A stretch of 54,029 nt of DNA from DAOTXN01 sp034435435 (GTDB lineage Bacteria > Chloroflexota > Anaerolineae > S140-20). Where the stretch lies: positions 1 through 54,029 of the forward strand of contig DAOTXN010000074.1 in assembly GCA_034435435.1 (NCBI GenBank), read 5' to 3'. The position numbers were made by a program, and so were the translations under genes. Of this stretch, positions 1-9,151 are shown one piece after another. A model generated the notes under the pieces. The model ran no database searches. It saw only the letters and a list, made by a program, of their open reading frames with translations, and was not told the origin of the DNA. Each line of letters opens with the position of its first letter. Position 1 is the stretch's first letter.

Positions 1-177
1 CTCCCCTGTGCAAGTTGTCGTCTCATCTTGACTACGTTGGAGTATTCTGCATCACGACAATCGCGATTTGGCTTGAACAACGATTATGGCGTTTTCTGGA
101 GTGGAAGCAACTCACTATACCGTAATTTCAGCAAGTTCTATGTCACATCAATTATATCCTTTAACGAAGAAAAGTAA
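1..177 (+). CDS. possible 3' end of an unidentified gene (partial)
   Basis: Frame 1 is open from the left edge to a TAA at 175-177, giving 58 codons that end in a plausible C-terminus (...SFNEEK). The sequence is aromatic- and Ser/Asn-rich ('NNDYGVFWSGSNSLY'). I recognise no family. It would converge with the beta-helix gene ending at 213, leaving about 35 bp without a visible terminator hairpin. The open frame could be chance, because no start lies inside the window and base composition here is more AT-rich than in the following genes. Confidence 0.25.
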   Translation, partial: LPCASCRLILTTLEYSASRQSRFGLNNDYGVFWSGSNSLYRNFSKFYVTSIISFNEEK

Positions 178-212
178 AGTATAGAAAAGTGGGGAAACGG
201 TTAAAAGATGGT

Positions 213-3200
213 CTAAGGCGCCAGAGATATTACCAGTGGGAGAAATACACGGCTTCCACCGACGAGCAGCGTCACCACTGTGGTCTGATCAAACCCACCA
301 CCGGCGCTGCTGATCGGGATCGAAAACCATAAGCCTGGTTCAGCTTCGGCCTCGGTGTGGGTATTGGCGACGGTGAGAGTGGCGAGCATCTCCCCGTTAA
401 TGATAGTAGGGCTAAGGCTCACCAACAGGTCGGACGCGGGCGACGTCACGCTCAACGTAACCGAATAGGGCAGGTCGGACGGGAACAGTTGTAGCGGATA
501 GTGAACGGTTTCGCCCGCGCTGGCGGTCCGAATGGGATAAAGAGGCACAACGATAAACCCCTCCTCGTAGCGGCCGATGTCCACCGCTGTTCCCCACCAG
601 TCATCCAGTACATCAAAAGTGACCAGCAGCGTCTCTAGAGAGGCGGGCAGCGCCGTCGTTCCCGTGTCTATGATGAACGTGCTGGCAGGAGTGGGATGAA
701 AGTCAGGCCAGGAGCCGTCGAAGGGGTCGTGATCGGCTGGGTCGAACGCCCAAAAGTGGGGATCGCCTTCGACGCCGTGGTCTTCCCAGGTGGTGTTAGC
801 GCGGATCTCGGCCAGGTTGTGAAAGGTCACTTTGTCGCCTGCGCCTTCATACAAGGCCACATTGCCCGGATCCCAAACGGCCTCGTCATCCCAGCCGTTG
901 CTATAATACAGGTTATTATCTATAGTAAGGTTGCCATAGTCGCCGTCGGCGCTGGTCATCAGCATACCGAATCCCGGATTGTTGACCATGATATTGTTGA
1001 CCAGGCGGGTGTTCACGCTGCCGCCGTGGTCGTCCTCGGCCTGATCGCTGAAATGAAAGCCATATACGGCGTTGGCCGCGATGTTGTTATACAGAACCAT
1101 GTCGCCGTCACGCCAGAGACCGGTCATCTTGAAACTGCTGCCCGCCGTGTTGTAGGCAATGTTACGGTAAACGTGTAACCCGCTGCACCGGTCGAAATAA
1201 AAGCCGTGCCCCTCCATACCGTTGGCCGACACGTCACCGCGCTTTTCTGCCGCATAGCTCCACCCAAAGATGTCGCGGGATGTGTTGCCGACGATCAAGG
1301 CATCTCGAAAGACGTGGTTATCGGGTCGATCGGCGCCAGCCAATTTGAGTCCGCCGCAGTCGGCGCCAATCTGGCAGGTGTGCTCAAAAATGTTGTCCTT
1401 GATAAGGATCTCGCCGGTCTTGATCTCATCAGGAGTAAAACCATACACTTGGGAGGGATTTGTGGCCTGGATGATCGAGCGGTGCAACACCAAACCGTTG
1501 TGAGCGACATGGTGGACGTGGTTGCCCTCAAAGCGCAGTCTGTCGGGGAACCAGATGGCCGAACCGATCGGGCTGTCCTTGTCGCTGCGGAAGCCGAGGT
1601 GATGCAACTCGTTGTTGCGAATCACGGTGTTGAGGATCCCCGGATGATCGAACATCGCCGGATCGGCGTCGTCTTCCCACCAACTGCTTAACAAGAGGGC
1701 ATACGTATCGGCATAGGCGATTTCCGAGTCTTCTAGCGCAAAGCCGTCAATGGCATTTTCGGCGGGAGTATCCTGGCTCGTGGTCTGGGACAGAACAATC
1801 CCTTCGTTCACATAGCTGATGGTGACGTTTCTCACGGTGTTGCCGTGAGCTTTGTGATAGGTAGCGTTGTCGATTGAGTAGGCCACACCGTTAAAGAACT
1901 CGATGTTCAAGCCATCCAGGGTAATGTAGGAACGGTTCTGCAGGTCAAAAGCCGTATCGCGGCGAGAGATCTCTATGTTCAGCGTGGCTGGGTTGTCGGG
2001 TGTGGGCGGCCAGAGATAGATGCGCCCGGTTGATACATCGAACCACCATTCGCCCGGCGTGTCTAATAGAATGGGGTGATTCTCAACATAATACTTGCTG
2101 CCCCAGCCCAATCCTGGCTCGAGCGTGCCTCGATCCATTTCGGCCATTGGGTCAACGGTGACGGTGCCGCCTGAGACGTTGTGAGCGACGATAGTGCGCC
2201 GGTAGATATAATGAGCATGGCGTGTATCGGCAGCTACAAGCGTGGCTCCGGTGAGATTGCCCAATGTGGTCAGATTGCCCGATTCAATATCCACTGGCTC
2301 AGAGTCGTTGCTGCGATCGGTGAGCTGGGTCAGCGAACGCCAGGCTACGTCGCAATCAGGATCGGGATCGGTGGCAGGGTCACAGCCGGCCACACCAGAA
2401 CCGCCGTCGGCAGCCCACCAATACTCGTGATATTTCCATTCGACTTTCACCGGCCAGTCGGGTTCCCGCGCCACAGGCAGTCGGGCGGTCACGTCCCCGG
2501 CGGCGTCTAATTGGACGACGAAGCGCGGCGCGGTTTCCAGTCCCCAGGCAGAGAGGTCGGCATAATAAATTTGGGTCGGGTCCACGCCGGTCGGCAAACC
2601 AATGGTGTTTGCCGTGAGTTGAGTCCAGCTCAAGTCCGCAGCCGGTTCCGACCCGCGCACCGTGACTGTGCCCGGACCGTTTTCGGCGACAAAAAGGAGC
2701 CCGTCGGTGGCGTTGCCGCTGCCTGCCGGCGTGATCGCTTCCCGATAGACGCCCGGCAGGATATGGACTGTGGTGCCTGGTCCGGCCAACGAGGCCGCTT
2801 TTTGAAGAGTGGCAAAAGCTGCCCCTGCGCTCTGGCCGTTGTTCGCGTCGTTCCCTTGTACCGCGTCTACCCACAAGTGATCGAGGCTAGGGATTTGAAA
2901 GGCGACCTCGTCAAAGCGTAGACTGCCGGAGGGTTGAATAGATGAGGTCGAGTCGGTTTTGCCAAACTCTACGATAGAGCCGTAGGGTTCATCGTGGGTA
3001 ACGCTGACGATCTGTCGCATCAGCGTATCGTTCACCCACACGGCTACCCACTCATCCACCCGATAACCCAGCGTAATCTTTTGCCAACCGCTGCTCAACG
3101 AAAACTCACCTGAGAGATAATCGTAGCGGGTCCCATCTTCTGAATTCCACTCCAAAAAGGCTTTGTACCCCTGTCCGGTGGGTCGGCGAATTCGCAGTCC

Positions 3201-3650
3201 CACCAATCTATGCCATTGATCCGGTCCGCGTATGCACGCGATACGGAAGGATTTGCTGGTAATGCCCACTCCCTGAGGGTCTGGAATGTTGACATTGTTA
3301 GGATTAAACCAAAAGGTAAAATAGGCCTCTTGGGCCTGCGCCAGATCGGTTTTGAAAAGGTAGCTCGAGCCTGAATCAATGGCCACGGCGGCAGCGGTAG
3401 TGCCGTTCAATCCGCCGCCCGGGGCCAGACTCAGATCTTCAGGAGAGGTTTTTTTCCAGGCGTCTAGCGTGCCGCTCTCGAAATCGTCACTCATTACATC
3501 GGAGACAGGGGGTGGGGCGGCCCAGCTTGTGGGAAGCGCGAAAAGGAACACCCCACCGATCAACGAGAGGACGAATATTCTGACGCGCCGCGTTCGCTTG
3601 GTCTCAGAAATGCTCCGTTTTATCGATTCTGTCATTTTAATAAGAAACAT
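213..3650 (-). CDS. secreted right-handed beta-helix protein with LamG-like N-domain and FLPLV C-tail
   Basis: A 1145-aa exported protein. The start chosen is ATG at 3650, preceded by GGAG at a 6-nt spacing; the open frame reaches 3725 but has no better site. A basic n-region (KRTRRVR) and a hydrophobic stretch ending near 'PTSWAA' form a signal peptide at about residues 20-45. Next come a concanavalin/LamG-like domain starting at 'DDFESGTLDAW' (to about residue 255), a long parallel beta-helix opening with 'LWVDAVQGNDANNG' (DUF1565-like), and a C-terminal Ig-like domain. The last residues are 'SRVFLPLVISLAP', a tail shared with two other secreted proteins here. Beta-helix proteins of this kind often bind or cleave polysaccharide, so a role on the nearby locus's glycan is possible but inferred. 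Catalytic residues cannot be assigned. Confidence 0.8.
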   Translation of the reverse strand: MFLIKMTESIKRSISETKRTRRVRIFVLSLIGGVFLFALPTSWAAPPPVSDVMSDDFESGTLDAWKKTSPEDLSLAPGGGLNGTTAAAVAIDSGSSYLFKTDLAQAQEAYFTFWFNPNNVNIPDPQGVGITSKSFRIACIRGPDQWHRLVGLRIRRPTGQGYKAFLEWNSEDGTRYDYLSGEFSLSSGWQKITLGYRVDEWVAVWVNDTLMRQIVSVTHDEPYGSIVEFGKTDSTSSIQPSGSLRFDEVAFQIPSLDHLWVDAVQGNDANNGQSAGAAFATLQKAASLAGPGTTVHILPGVYREAITPAGSGNATDGLLFVAENGPGTVTVRGSEPAADLSWTQLTANTIGLPTGVDPTQIYYADLSAWGLETAPRFVVQLDAAGDVTARLPVAREPDWPVKVEWKYHEYWWAADGGSGVAGCDPATDPDPDCDVAWRSLTQLTDRSNDSEPVDIESGNLTTLGNLTGATLVAADTRHAHYIYRRTIVAHNVSGGTVTVDPMAEMDRGTLEPGLGWGSKYYVENHPILLDTPGEWWFDVSTGRIYLWPPTPDNPATLNIEISRRDTAFDLQNRSYITLDGLNIEFFNGVAYSIDNATYHKAHGNTVRNVTISYVNEGIVLSQTTSQDTPAENAIDGFALEDSEIAYADTYALLLSSWWEDDADPAMFDHPGILNTVIRNNELHHLGFRSDKDSPIGSAIWFPDRLRFEGNHVHHVAHNGLVLHRSIIQATNPSQVYGFTPDEIKTGEILIKDNIFEHTCQIGADCGGLKLAGADRPDNHVFRDALIVGNTSRDIFGWSYAAEKRGDVSANGMEGHGFYFDRCSGLHVYRNIAYNTAGSSFKMTGLWRDGDMVLYNNIAANAVYGFHFSDQAEDDHGGSVNTRLVNNIMVNNPGFGMLMTSADGDYGNLTIDNNLYYSNGWDDEAVWDPGNVALYEGAGDKVTFHNLAEIRANTTWEDHGVEGDPHFWAFDPADHDPFDGSWPDFHPTPASTFIIDTGTTALPASLETLLVTFDVLDDWWGTAVDIGRYEEGFIVVPLYPIRTASAGETVHYPLQLFPSDLPYSVTLSVTSPASDLLVSLSPTIINGEMLATLTVANTHTEAEAEPGLWFSIPISSAGGGFDQTTVVTLLVGGSRVFLPLVISLAP

Positions 3651-3997
3651 CGCTATCTCCGCGCTTTGTTTTTTGCTTATCCGCTTGACGCATTGGAGAG
3701 AGCCGTAAGTCGCTCTCCAGATCATACGGCATCAGACCGGACAAGCTTGATTGATCTTATACGAGGGAAAAGGCGTCAGTGAGAACAGGGATAATTCTGA
3801 GTCGGTTTGGGGGAGCCGTGGATGAACAAAAATCATCCTAACCCCTTACCATCTCGAACCTAACACCATTCTAACAAATTTAAGTTACCATGCTATAGGA
3901 TAAAAGTCCCTAAGAGCCGGACATGGCATAGGACATTGGTCCTAAACCACGGCCCTCGGTGTCTTTTTTATTGACAACTGGTGCGAAATATGACAAG

Positions 3998-4113
3998 CTA
4001 GCAGCCTGTCGGAGAACCCTGTACTGTAGAGCCTTGTGCCCGTTTTGGCTCGTTTTGCGCCCATTTTGGACGCCCACAAGGGGCTAAATTACATCTCTCC
4101 GACAGGCTGCTAG
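3998..4113. mobile_element. MITE-like element with perfect 18-bp terminal inverted repeats
   Basis: The 18-mer 'ctagcagcctgtcggaga' at 3998-4015 recurs as its exact reverse complement at 4096-4113. The 116-bp unit has further inner complementarity ('ccttgtg' near 4032 with 'cacaagg' near 4075), so it can fold into a long hairpin. It encodes nothing credible. The outer CTAG on both sides is itself palindromic, so it could be part of the inverted repeat or a duplicated CTAG target. The layout fits a non-autonomous transposon derivative; no partner transposase is in the window. Confidence 0.6.
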
Positions 4114-4135
4114 AGGAAACAAAACAATGAAGGAC

Positions 4136-4166
4136 TTGACAGTCAATTTCCGGATACCGATAGGAT
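4136..4166 (+). promoter_or_regulatory. possible promoter of the glycan locus
   Basis: A perfect -35 hexamer TTGACA (4136-4141) is followed 19 bp later by TAGGAT (4161-4166). If used, transcription would start at about 4173-4174, exactly at the ATG of the first glycosyltransferase, which has no clear Shine-Dalgarno sequence. That would give a leaderless message. The spacer is longer than ideal and the -10 is weak. Confidence 0.3.
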
Positions 4167-4173
4167 GTGACCG

Positions 4174-5412
4174 ATGGAGCCACACGAGATAGCTTACGTT
4201 TTACTGAGATTCCCTCACCTCACTGAGACTTTTGTGGCGGAGGAGATGCGAGCCATCCGCGACCAGGCTGCACCCGTACGCATTCTTTCGCTTTTGACCC
4301 CTGTGCCAGGCCCTGTGCACGCCGTTTCGAAAGAATTAATCCATGACGCTGAATATGCACCGGGCTTGATTTCGTGGAAGTTGTGGTGGGCCCAGATCTA
4401 TTTTATACTCAGTTCTCCCCGGAAATATTTCCGCTTGCTCTTCGAGTTGCTCCGTGAGCCGTGTCCGGCTCGCGGCTTTTTGCTCAAGCGGTGGGTCATC
4501 TTTGTGAAAGCGGTGGCTTTGGCGAAACAGCTCCAAGGTAGCTCCATCAAGCTTTTGCATACTCATTTTGCCTGGCTACCGGGCGCGGCGACGCGTGTGA
4601 TGGCAGAGTTGTTGAACTTGCCCTACACAGTGACGACGCACGCCTATGACATTTATTCGATTGAAAACGACTTGCTGTGTCTCACCGTCCGCTCGGCGGC
4701 GCACATTGTCACCATTTCCGAGTATAATAAGGTTGAAATGCTGCGACGGTGTCCGGGCCTTGACGCGGAACGTATTTCAATCATTCATTGTGGTGTAGAC
4801 ACGCGCAGATTTTCACCCCAGCCACACCCTGTTAACCACCCTCTGTCTATTGTGGCCGTGGGAAGCTTGATCGAGAAAAAAGGGCACCAGTACCTGGTTC
4901 GAGCGTGTCGGCGACTCAAGGAGCAAGGCGTCCATTTCAAGTGTACGATCATCGGGCGTGGCAAAGAGGAGGCCAACCTGCGCCAGTTGATCGCCGACCT
5001 GAACCTGGAGCCGTGCGTGACACTGGCGGGCGCACAGGACCAGCAGGCGGTGCTGGAAACCTATCAGCGCAGCGATGTGTTTGTGTTGGCTTGTGTCGTA
5101 GATAAAGGGGGGGACCGCGATGGCATCCCTGTGGTGCTGATAGAGGCGCTGGCGATGCAGTTGCCCACTGTATCTACACAGGTGTCGGGCATTCCCGAGC
5201 TGGTGCGCCACGAAGAAACCGGATTGCTGGTTGCCCCGCGCGACGATGTGGCGCTGGCCCAAGCTCTGCAAAGACTAGGCCGCGACAAGGAATTGAGGGA
5301 GCGCCTGGCTCACAGTGGGCGAGCGCTGGTATTGACCGAGTTTGATATTCACAAGAATGCCCGCCGGCTGGCCGACTTGTTTGAGGCGTTGATCCAGGAG
5401 CGAGCAAAATGA
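4174..5412 (+). CDS. GT4-family glycosyltransferase
   Basis: A 412-aa GT-B glycosyltransferase, a typical length for the family, expected to transfer a sugar from a nucleotide donor to a lipid-linked glycan on the cytoplasmic face. The N-terminus 'VLLRFPHLTETFVAEEM' resembles WcaL/colanic-acid-type enzymes. The donor-binding half starts at 'VGSLIEKKGHQYL' (about residue 229). The E-x7-E-like motif region 'GIPVVLIEALAMQLP' and the 'GIPELV...GLLV' block are present near residues 315-350. It is the first gene of the plus-strand run and ends in an ATGA overlap with the uridine kinase gene, so the two are translationally coupled. Donor and acceptor cannot be read from sequence. Confidence 0.88.
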   Translation: MEPHEIAYVLLRFPHLTETFVAEEMRAIRDQAAPVRILSLLTPVPGPVHAVSKELIHDAEYAPGLISWKLWWAQIYFILSSPRKYFRLLFELLREPCPARGFLLKRWVIFVKAVALAKQLQGSSIKLLHTHFAWLPGAATRVMAELLNLPYTVTTHAYDIYSIENDLLCLTVRSAAHIVTISEYNKVEMLRRCPGLDAERISIIHCGVDTRRFSPQPHPVNHPLSIVAVGSLIEKKGHQYLVRACRRLKEQGVHFKCTIIGRGKEEANLRQLIADLNLEPCVTLAGAQDQQAVLETYQRSDVFVLACVVDKGGDRDGIPVVLIEALAMQLPTVSTQVSGIPELVRHEETGLLVAPRDDVALAQALQRLGRDKELRERLAHSGRALVLTEFDIHKNARRLADLFEALIQERAK

Positions 5413-6086
5413 GCGCCGTGACAGTTTACGACAATCTAGTAAAGGACAGATGCACCAATCCCACCATTATCGGTGTGGCAGGAGGTACTGGATCGGGCAA
5501 GACCACCGTAGTGAGCGCCATTATTCAGAACCTGGGCGACAAGAGCGTGTTGGTAATTCAACACGATGCCTACTATCGGGATCGCAGTCATCTCTCGCCG
5601 GATGAGCGCGCCATGATCAATTATGATCACCCCGATGCTCTCGAAACCCCACTCCTGGTGCAGCATTTACGCGAATTGCAGGCTGGTCGGAGCGTCGAAT
5701 TGCCCAGCTATGATTTTGCCACGCATACCCGGCGGTCAGAACGGGCTCTGGTATGGCCTTGCCCGGTCATTATTGTCGAGGGTATCTTGATCCTGGCCGA
5801 ACCGGCGCTGCGAAAGATGTTTGACATCAAGGTCTTTGTTGATACTGACGCTGACATTCGTTTTATTCGTCGCCTAGAACGAGACATCGCCGATCGCGGG
5901 CGTACCCGTGAGTCGGTGGTCAAGCAATACCTGGAGAGCGTTCGTCCAATGCACATGGAGTTTGTCGAACCGAGCAAACGGTACGCCGATATCATCATCC
6001 CTGAAGGCGGGCGCAATACCGTAGCCGTAGATATGCTCATTATCAAGATCCAGTCGGTGGTCACCGCCAGTATGATACCGGCCTGA
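5409..6086 (+). CDS. udk: uridine kinase / phosphoribulokinase family protein
   Basis: A 225-aa P-loop kinase close to the usual 210-220 aa of Udk. The Walker A motif GGTGSGKT occupies residues 25-32. Family motifs follow in order: 'QHDAYYRD', 'NYDHPDALET', 'PSYDFATHTR', 'VIIVEGILIL' and 'FVDTDADIRFIRRLERDI'. Udk phosphorylates uridine or cytidine to the monophosphate in pyrimidine salvage. Its ATGA overlap with a glycosyltransferase and position before a polymerase gene suggest either supply of UMP/UDP-sugar precursors or a changed substrate; both are inferences. The start at 5409 is fixed by the overlap. A non-uridine small-molecule kinase of the same superfamily remains possible. Confidence 0.75.
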   Translation: MSAVTVYDNLVKDRCTNPTIIGVAGGTGSGKTTVVSAIIQNLGDKSVLVIQHDAYYRDRSHLSPDERAMINYDHPDALETPLLVQHLRELQAGRSVELPSYDFATHTRRSERALVWPCPVIIVEGILILAEPALRKMFDIKVFVDTDADIRFIRRLERDIADRGRTRESVVKQYLESVRPMHMEFVEPSKRYADIIIPEGGRNTVAVDMLIIKIQSVVTASMIPA

Positions 6087-6100
6087 GAAAGGAAGCGGAT

Positions 6101-7555
6101 TTGATCGAAACAAGACTTTTAACCGGCCGGGCCTGGGCCAACCTGAAGGGTTTTCTCACTCATCCTGCAGAACCGGGCATGAGCCGGGGCATACAGTTGA
6201 TGATCCTGGCAGCGATTTTCATCCTTGCCCTGGCTTTGGGCTGGGCTATTCCCAATATCCCTGTGCTCTATATCTTGATCGGTATAGGCGGCATCGTATG
6301 TGCGGTGTTGGCTTTTTTCAAGATTGAATGGGCCATTCTGTTCCTATTGCTCATGCACGGCACCCTGGAAAGGTTGGACTATTTGACCATGGGGGGGGAC
6401 CTTTTGAGTCCCAACCGGTTGCTGGGATTGCTCATTTTTGTCGGGGGAGTGTTTTATCTGCTTACTAATGAGATAGATTATGATCGTATCCCTGGTTTTT
6501 TCCCCTTTCTTGCCTTTTTGGGCGCGTCCTTTGTATCTGTGGCAGTTGGCTTTAGAGGAGATATGGGGCTTCTGGTCGAAGGGATGACTGCGGTCATGCG
6601 CTTGGGTACCGCTTTCATTATCTACACAGTGCTACTCTACAAGCTCAACTCCAGATCTCAAGTCAATTGGGTGATCGGCATCATCATCTTTGCCGAGATC
6701 TATCCGACGGCTATGGGATTAAAGGACGTTCTCAGTGGTGGAGGCGAGACGTTCAGAAATATGGCCACGGCTCGCCTGGGTGGAGGTACTTCTGGAGTAG
6801 GCGCTTTCCTAGTTATCCCACTGACTTTGTGCTTCCTACATTTCTTGAAGGCCAAGACCAACCTCCGCCGCTTGCTCTTTGGCGCTTTGACCGGATTTTT
6901 TGCAATTGCCCTGCTATACAGTTATGGACGAGCCGGGTGGATCGGCTTTGTATTGGTTTTGTTTGTGACCGGTCTGATCAGGCATCAACTCGTACTTTTG
7001 ACTTTGCCGGCGTTCCTGGTCGTGGTGTTGATGACCGTGCCGTCTATTTCGGCCCGCTTTGCAGACATTGATCCCAACAATCTGGATGACGCCCAGGCCA
7101 ACGCATTGAACGACCGGGTTGAGCTGTGGCGAACAGGGCTGGAGCTTTATCCGAGCAGTCCTGTGTTTGGCATTGGCTTTGGCATCAGTCGCGTCAAGGT
7201 GGGGGCGCTGGTAGACACTGGTCGGCCCCAAGAGATGCACAACGACTATATTCAGGCCTTGGTAGCGACCGGTATCATCGGTTTTTTGACATTTTTGTGG
7301 TGGCAGGTCCAACTGTTCAGTGATGCCATCAAGACCTTTCGTTGGAGCCAGGAGGGTCATGACAAATTGCTGTCGCTCGCCTTATTGGCTATTCTGGTCG
7401 CTTTTGCGGCCATCCGCCTCACAGACAATGTGATTTCCAATGCACGCCTGTATCCGCTTATGGCCATCGCGGCTGCAGTGATTGCTATTCCCCGTTTGCG
7501 CAACGTTGAGCAGAGAACAAAAAACACTCGCGGACTCGGAGTCAAGTCGCTTTGA
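6101..7555 (+). CDS. O-antigen ligase / Wzy-type polymerase family membrane protein
   Basis: A 484-aa polytopic membrane protein with about a dozen hydrophobic segments. It carries the Wzy_C/WaaL-type extracytoplasmic region: 'NDRVELWRTGLELY', then 'FGIGFGISRV', then 'EMHNDYIQALVATGIIG', where the His-Asn-Asp is typical of the family. Such proteins polymerise lipid-linked repeat units or ligate glycan to an acceptor outside the membrane. The TTG start at 6101 is chosen for the AAAGGAAG ribosome-binding site just upstream. The gene abuts the flippase gene with a TTGA overlap, matching a Wzx/Wzy-type pathway. Polymerase and ligase cannot be separated from sequence alone. Confidence 0.85.
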   Translation: MIETRLLTGRAWANLKGFLTHPAEPGMSRGIQLMILAAIFILALALGWAIPNIPVLYILIGIGGIVCAVLAFFKIEWAILFLLLMHGTLERLDYLTMGGDLLSPNRLLGLLIFVGGVFYLLTNEIDYDRIPGFFPFLAFLGASFVSVAVGFRGDMGLLVEGMTAVMRLGTAFIIYTVLLYKLNSRSQVNWVIGIIIFAEIYPTAMGLKDVLSGGGETFRNMATARLGGGTSGVGAFLVIPLTLCFLHFLKAKTNLRRLLFGALTGFFAIALLYSYGRAGWIGFVLVLFVTGLIRHQLVLLTLPAFLVVVLMTVPSISARFADIDPNNLDDAQANALNDRVELWRTGLELYPSSPVFGIGFGISRVKVGALVDTGRPQEMHNDYIQALVATGIIGFLTFLWWQVQLFSDAIKTFRWSQEGHDKLLSLALLAILVAFAAIRLTDNVISNARLYPLMAIAAAVIAIPRLRNVEQRTKNTRGLGVKSL

Positions 7556-9132
7556 ACAACATCCAACCCGTTGAACAGGCCCTGTCCACTTCCGCCCTCC
7601 CGCGCGACCGCAACCGGGACGTCCTGCGCGTTGCCCGCGAAGGTAGCATTGTGTTGTTCGGCGGCATCGTCGGGCGCATCCTGGCCTATCTGTTTAATCT
7701 CTTTTTGGCCCGCACCATTGGCGCCAAGGGCCTGGGATTGTTTACTTTGGGATTGACGATTACTGGGCTACCGGCCATCTTGTCCCTCTTGGGGCTGGGC
7801 CAGGGAGTCATCCGATTCGGGGTAACCTTTGCTGAAACGGGCTACCCTGGCAAAGTCAGGGATGTCCTGAACAAAGCCACGCGAGTCTCTCTGCTGAACA
7901 GCACAGGAATTGCGTTGCTCTTTATTTTTTTGGCCGACCCATTAGCCAACCAGGTCTTTAAACAGCCCGATCTGGCCCCCCTGCTGCGGCTTCTGGCTTT
8001 CAGCCTGCCGTTAATCGTCGTGCGCCGGCTCTTGCTGGACGCTACTCGAGCTTTCAAATTGACCTGGATCACGGTGTTGGTTGAGACGCTCTTTTTAACC
8101 GGATTCGGTTTTCTTTTGACCGTCGTTCTAGTAATACTGGGTATGGGTATCTGGGGAGTGGCTGCCGCCCACATGGTTGCGATAGGCCTGAGCGTCTGGC
8201 TGGCCTATCTTTTGCTGGCCCGGTTATTGCCTCATCCCCTGTCTGGGCGGGAACCTGGGGTGTCTTATCGCACCTTGCTGCTGTTCTCTGTGCCTCTATC
8301 GGTGACCTATCTACTCAACTTTACCTATCAACGCACCGAAGTCTTTTTCCTGGGGCTGGCCAGCGACGTGGCAAACGTGGGCATTTACGAAGTCACCCTG
8401 CGCACAGCCAACATTGAGGTGATGTTCCTAGACTCGTTGAGCTGGATCTTTGCGCCTTTTATCTCGGACTTTTACGACCGGGGCGATCTGATCGAGCTTG
8501 AAAAACTCTTCAAAACAACCTCCAAATGGGCCTTCACGGCGGCGTGGATCCTGTTCATCGCTTTTGTGATATTCGCCCGTCCTATGATGGAAATTTTCGG
8601 TTCCGACTTTGAGGCGGGCGCCACCGTGCTCATTTTACTTGCCATCGGTCAATTGATCAGCGCCAGTGTCGGCCCCTCCGGCTACATGCTGAGCATGACG
8701 GGCCGCTCAATGCTCAACCTGTTTAATACCCTGGCGCTCGTGGCCTCCAGCATCGTCCTAGACTTGTTACTGATCCCCCCCTACGGATTGATCGGCGCAG
8801 CCGTGGCTGGCGGCCTGACCATCACCATCATCAACCTGTTACGCCTTGTAGAGGTCTATGTCACACTCAAAATGCATCCCTTTACATCTAGCTTGTGGAA
8901 ACCCCTCGTCGCCGGACTGGTTGCGGCGGCGGTCAGCTATGCCCTATGCTCTGTCCTTGCCCTCAAACAGCCGGTCGTGACCCTGGCCCTCTTGCTACCC
9001 GTCCTGTTCTCTCTTTTCTTCTTTTTGATCTACAAATTAGGGCTGGACGAGGACGACCAGATTGTGCTCGAGGCTGTGCGGAAAAAGCTGCGCAGGCTGT
9101 CAAACAATAAGCGTATCAAGCAACCCAAGTAA
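7552..9132 (+). CDS. Wzx-like polysaccharide flippase
   Basis: A 526-aa MATE/MOP-superfamily membrane protein with about 14 hydrophobic segments and a polysaccharide-biosynthesis C-terminal domain. Typical features are the N-terminal 'GSIVLFGGIVGRILAYLFNL' and 'FLARTIGAKGLGLFTLGLTI'. These proteins flip undecaprenyl-linked repeat units across the cytoplasmic membrane. The start is TTG in a TTGA overlap with the polymerase stop, so the two are probably coupled. The cytoplasmic tail is basic (KKLRRLSNNKRIKQPK). Length is slightly above the usual 420-500 aa. Confidence 0.88.
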   Translation: MNNIQPVEQALSTSALPRDRNRDVLRVAREGSIVLFGGIVGRILAYLFNLFLARTIGAKGLGLFTLGLTITGLPAILSLLGLGQGVIRFGVTFAETGYPGKVRDVLNKATRVSLLNSTGIALLFIFLADPLANQVFKQPDLAPLLRLLAFSLPLIVVRRLLLDATRAFKLTWITVLVETLFLTGFGFLLTVVLVILGMGIWGVAAAHMVAIGLSVWLAYLLLARLLPHPLSGREPGVSYRTLLLFSVPLSVTYLLNFTYQRTEVFFLGLASDVANVGIYEVTLRTANIEVMFLDSLSWIFAPFISDFYDRGDLIELEKLFKTTSKWAFTAAWILFIAFVIFARPMMEIFGSDFEAGATVLILLAIGQLISASVGPSGYMLSMTGRSMLNLFNTLALVASSIVLDLLLIPPYGLIGAAVAGGLTITIINLLRLVEVYVTLKMHPFTSSLWKPLVAGLVAAAVSYALCSVLALKQPVVTLALLLPVLFSLFFFLIYKLGLDEDDQIVLEAVRKKLRRLSNNKRIKQPK

Positions 9133-9151
9133 TTTAGAAAGGAAATCGCGC

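Larger units (their letters stand above)
3651..4173. other. divergent intergenic region
   Basis: This 523-bp stretch lies between the divergent beta-helix gene and the glycan locus and shows no convincing gene. It holds a 7-bp-stem hairpin (3694-3700 with 3713-3719) in the probable 5' UTR of the minus-strand gene. It also contains an AT-rich stretch near 3840-3900, the MITE-like element at 3998-4113, and a promoter-like TTGACA just before the first plus-strand gene. Confidence 0.6.

Noticed and set aside
3971..3999. TTGACA at 3971-3976 as promoter of the first glycosyltransferase
   Set aside because: No acceptable -10 hexamer at 15-19 bp, and the MITE-like element would separate it from the gene.
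3998..4183. 61-codon frame across the MITE-like element
   Set aside because: It reads straight through the inverted repeats and has no start signal or homology.
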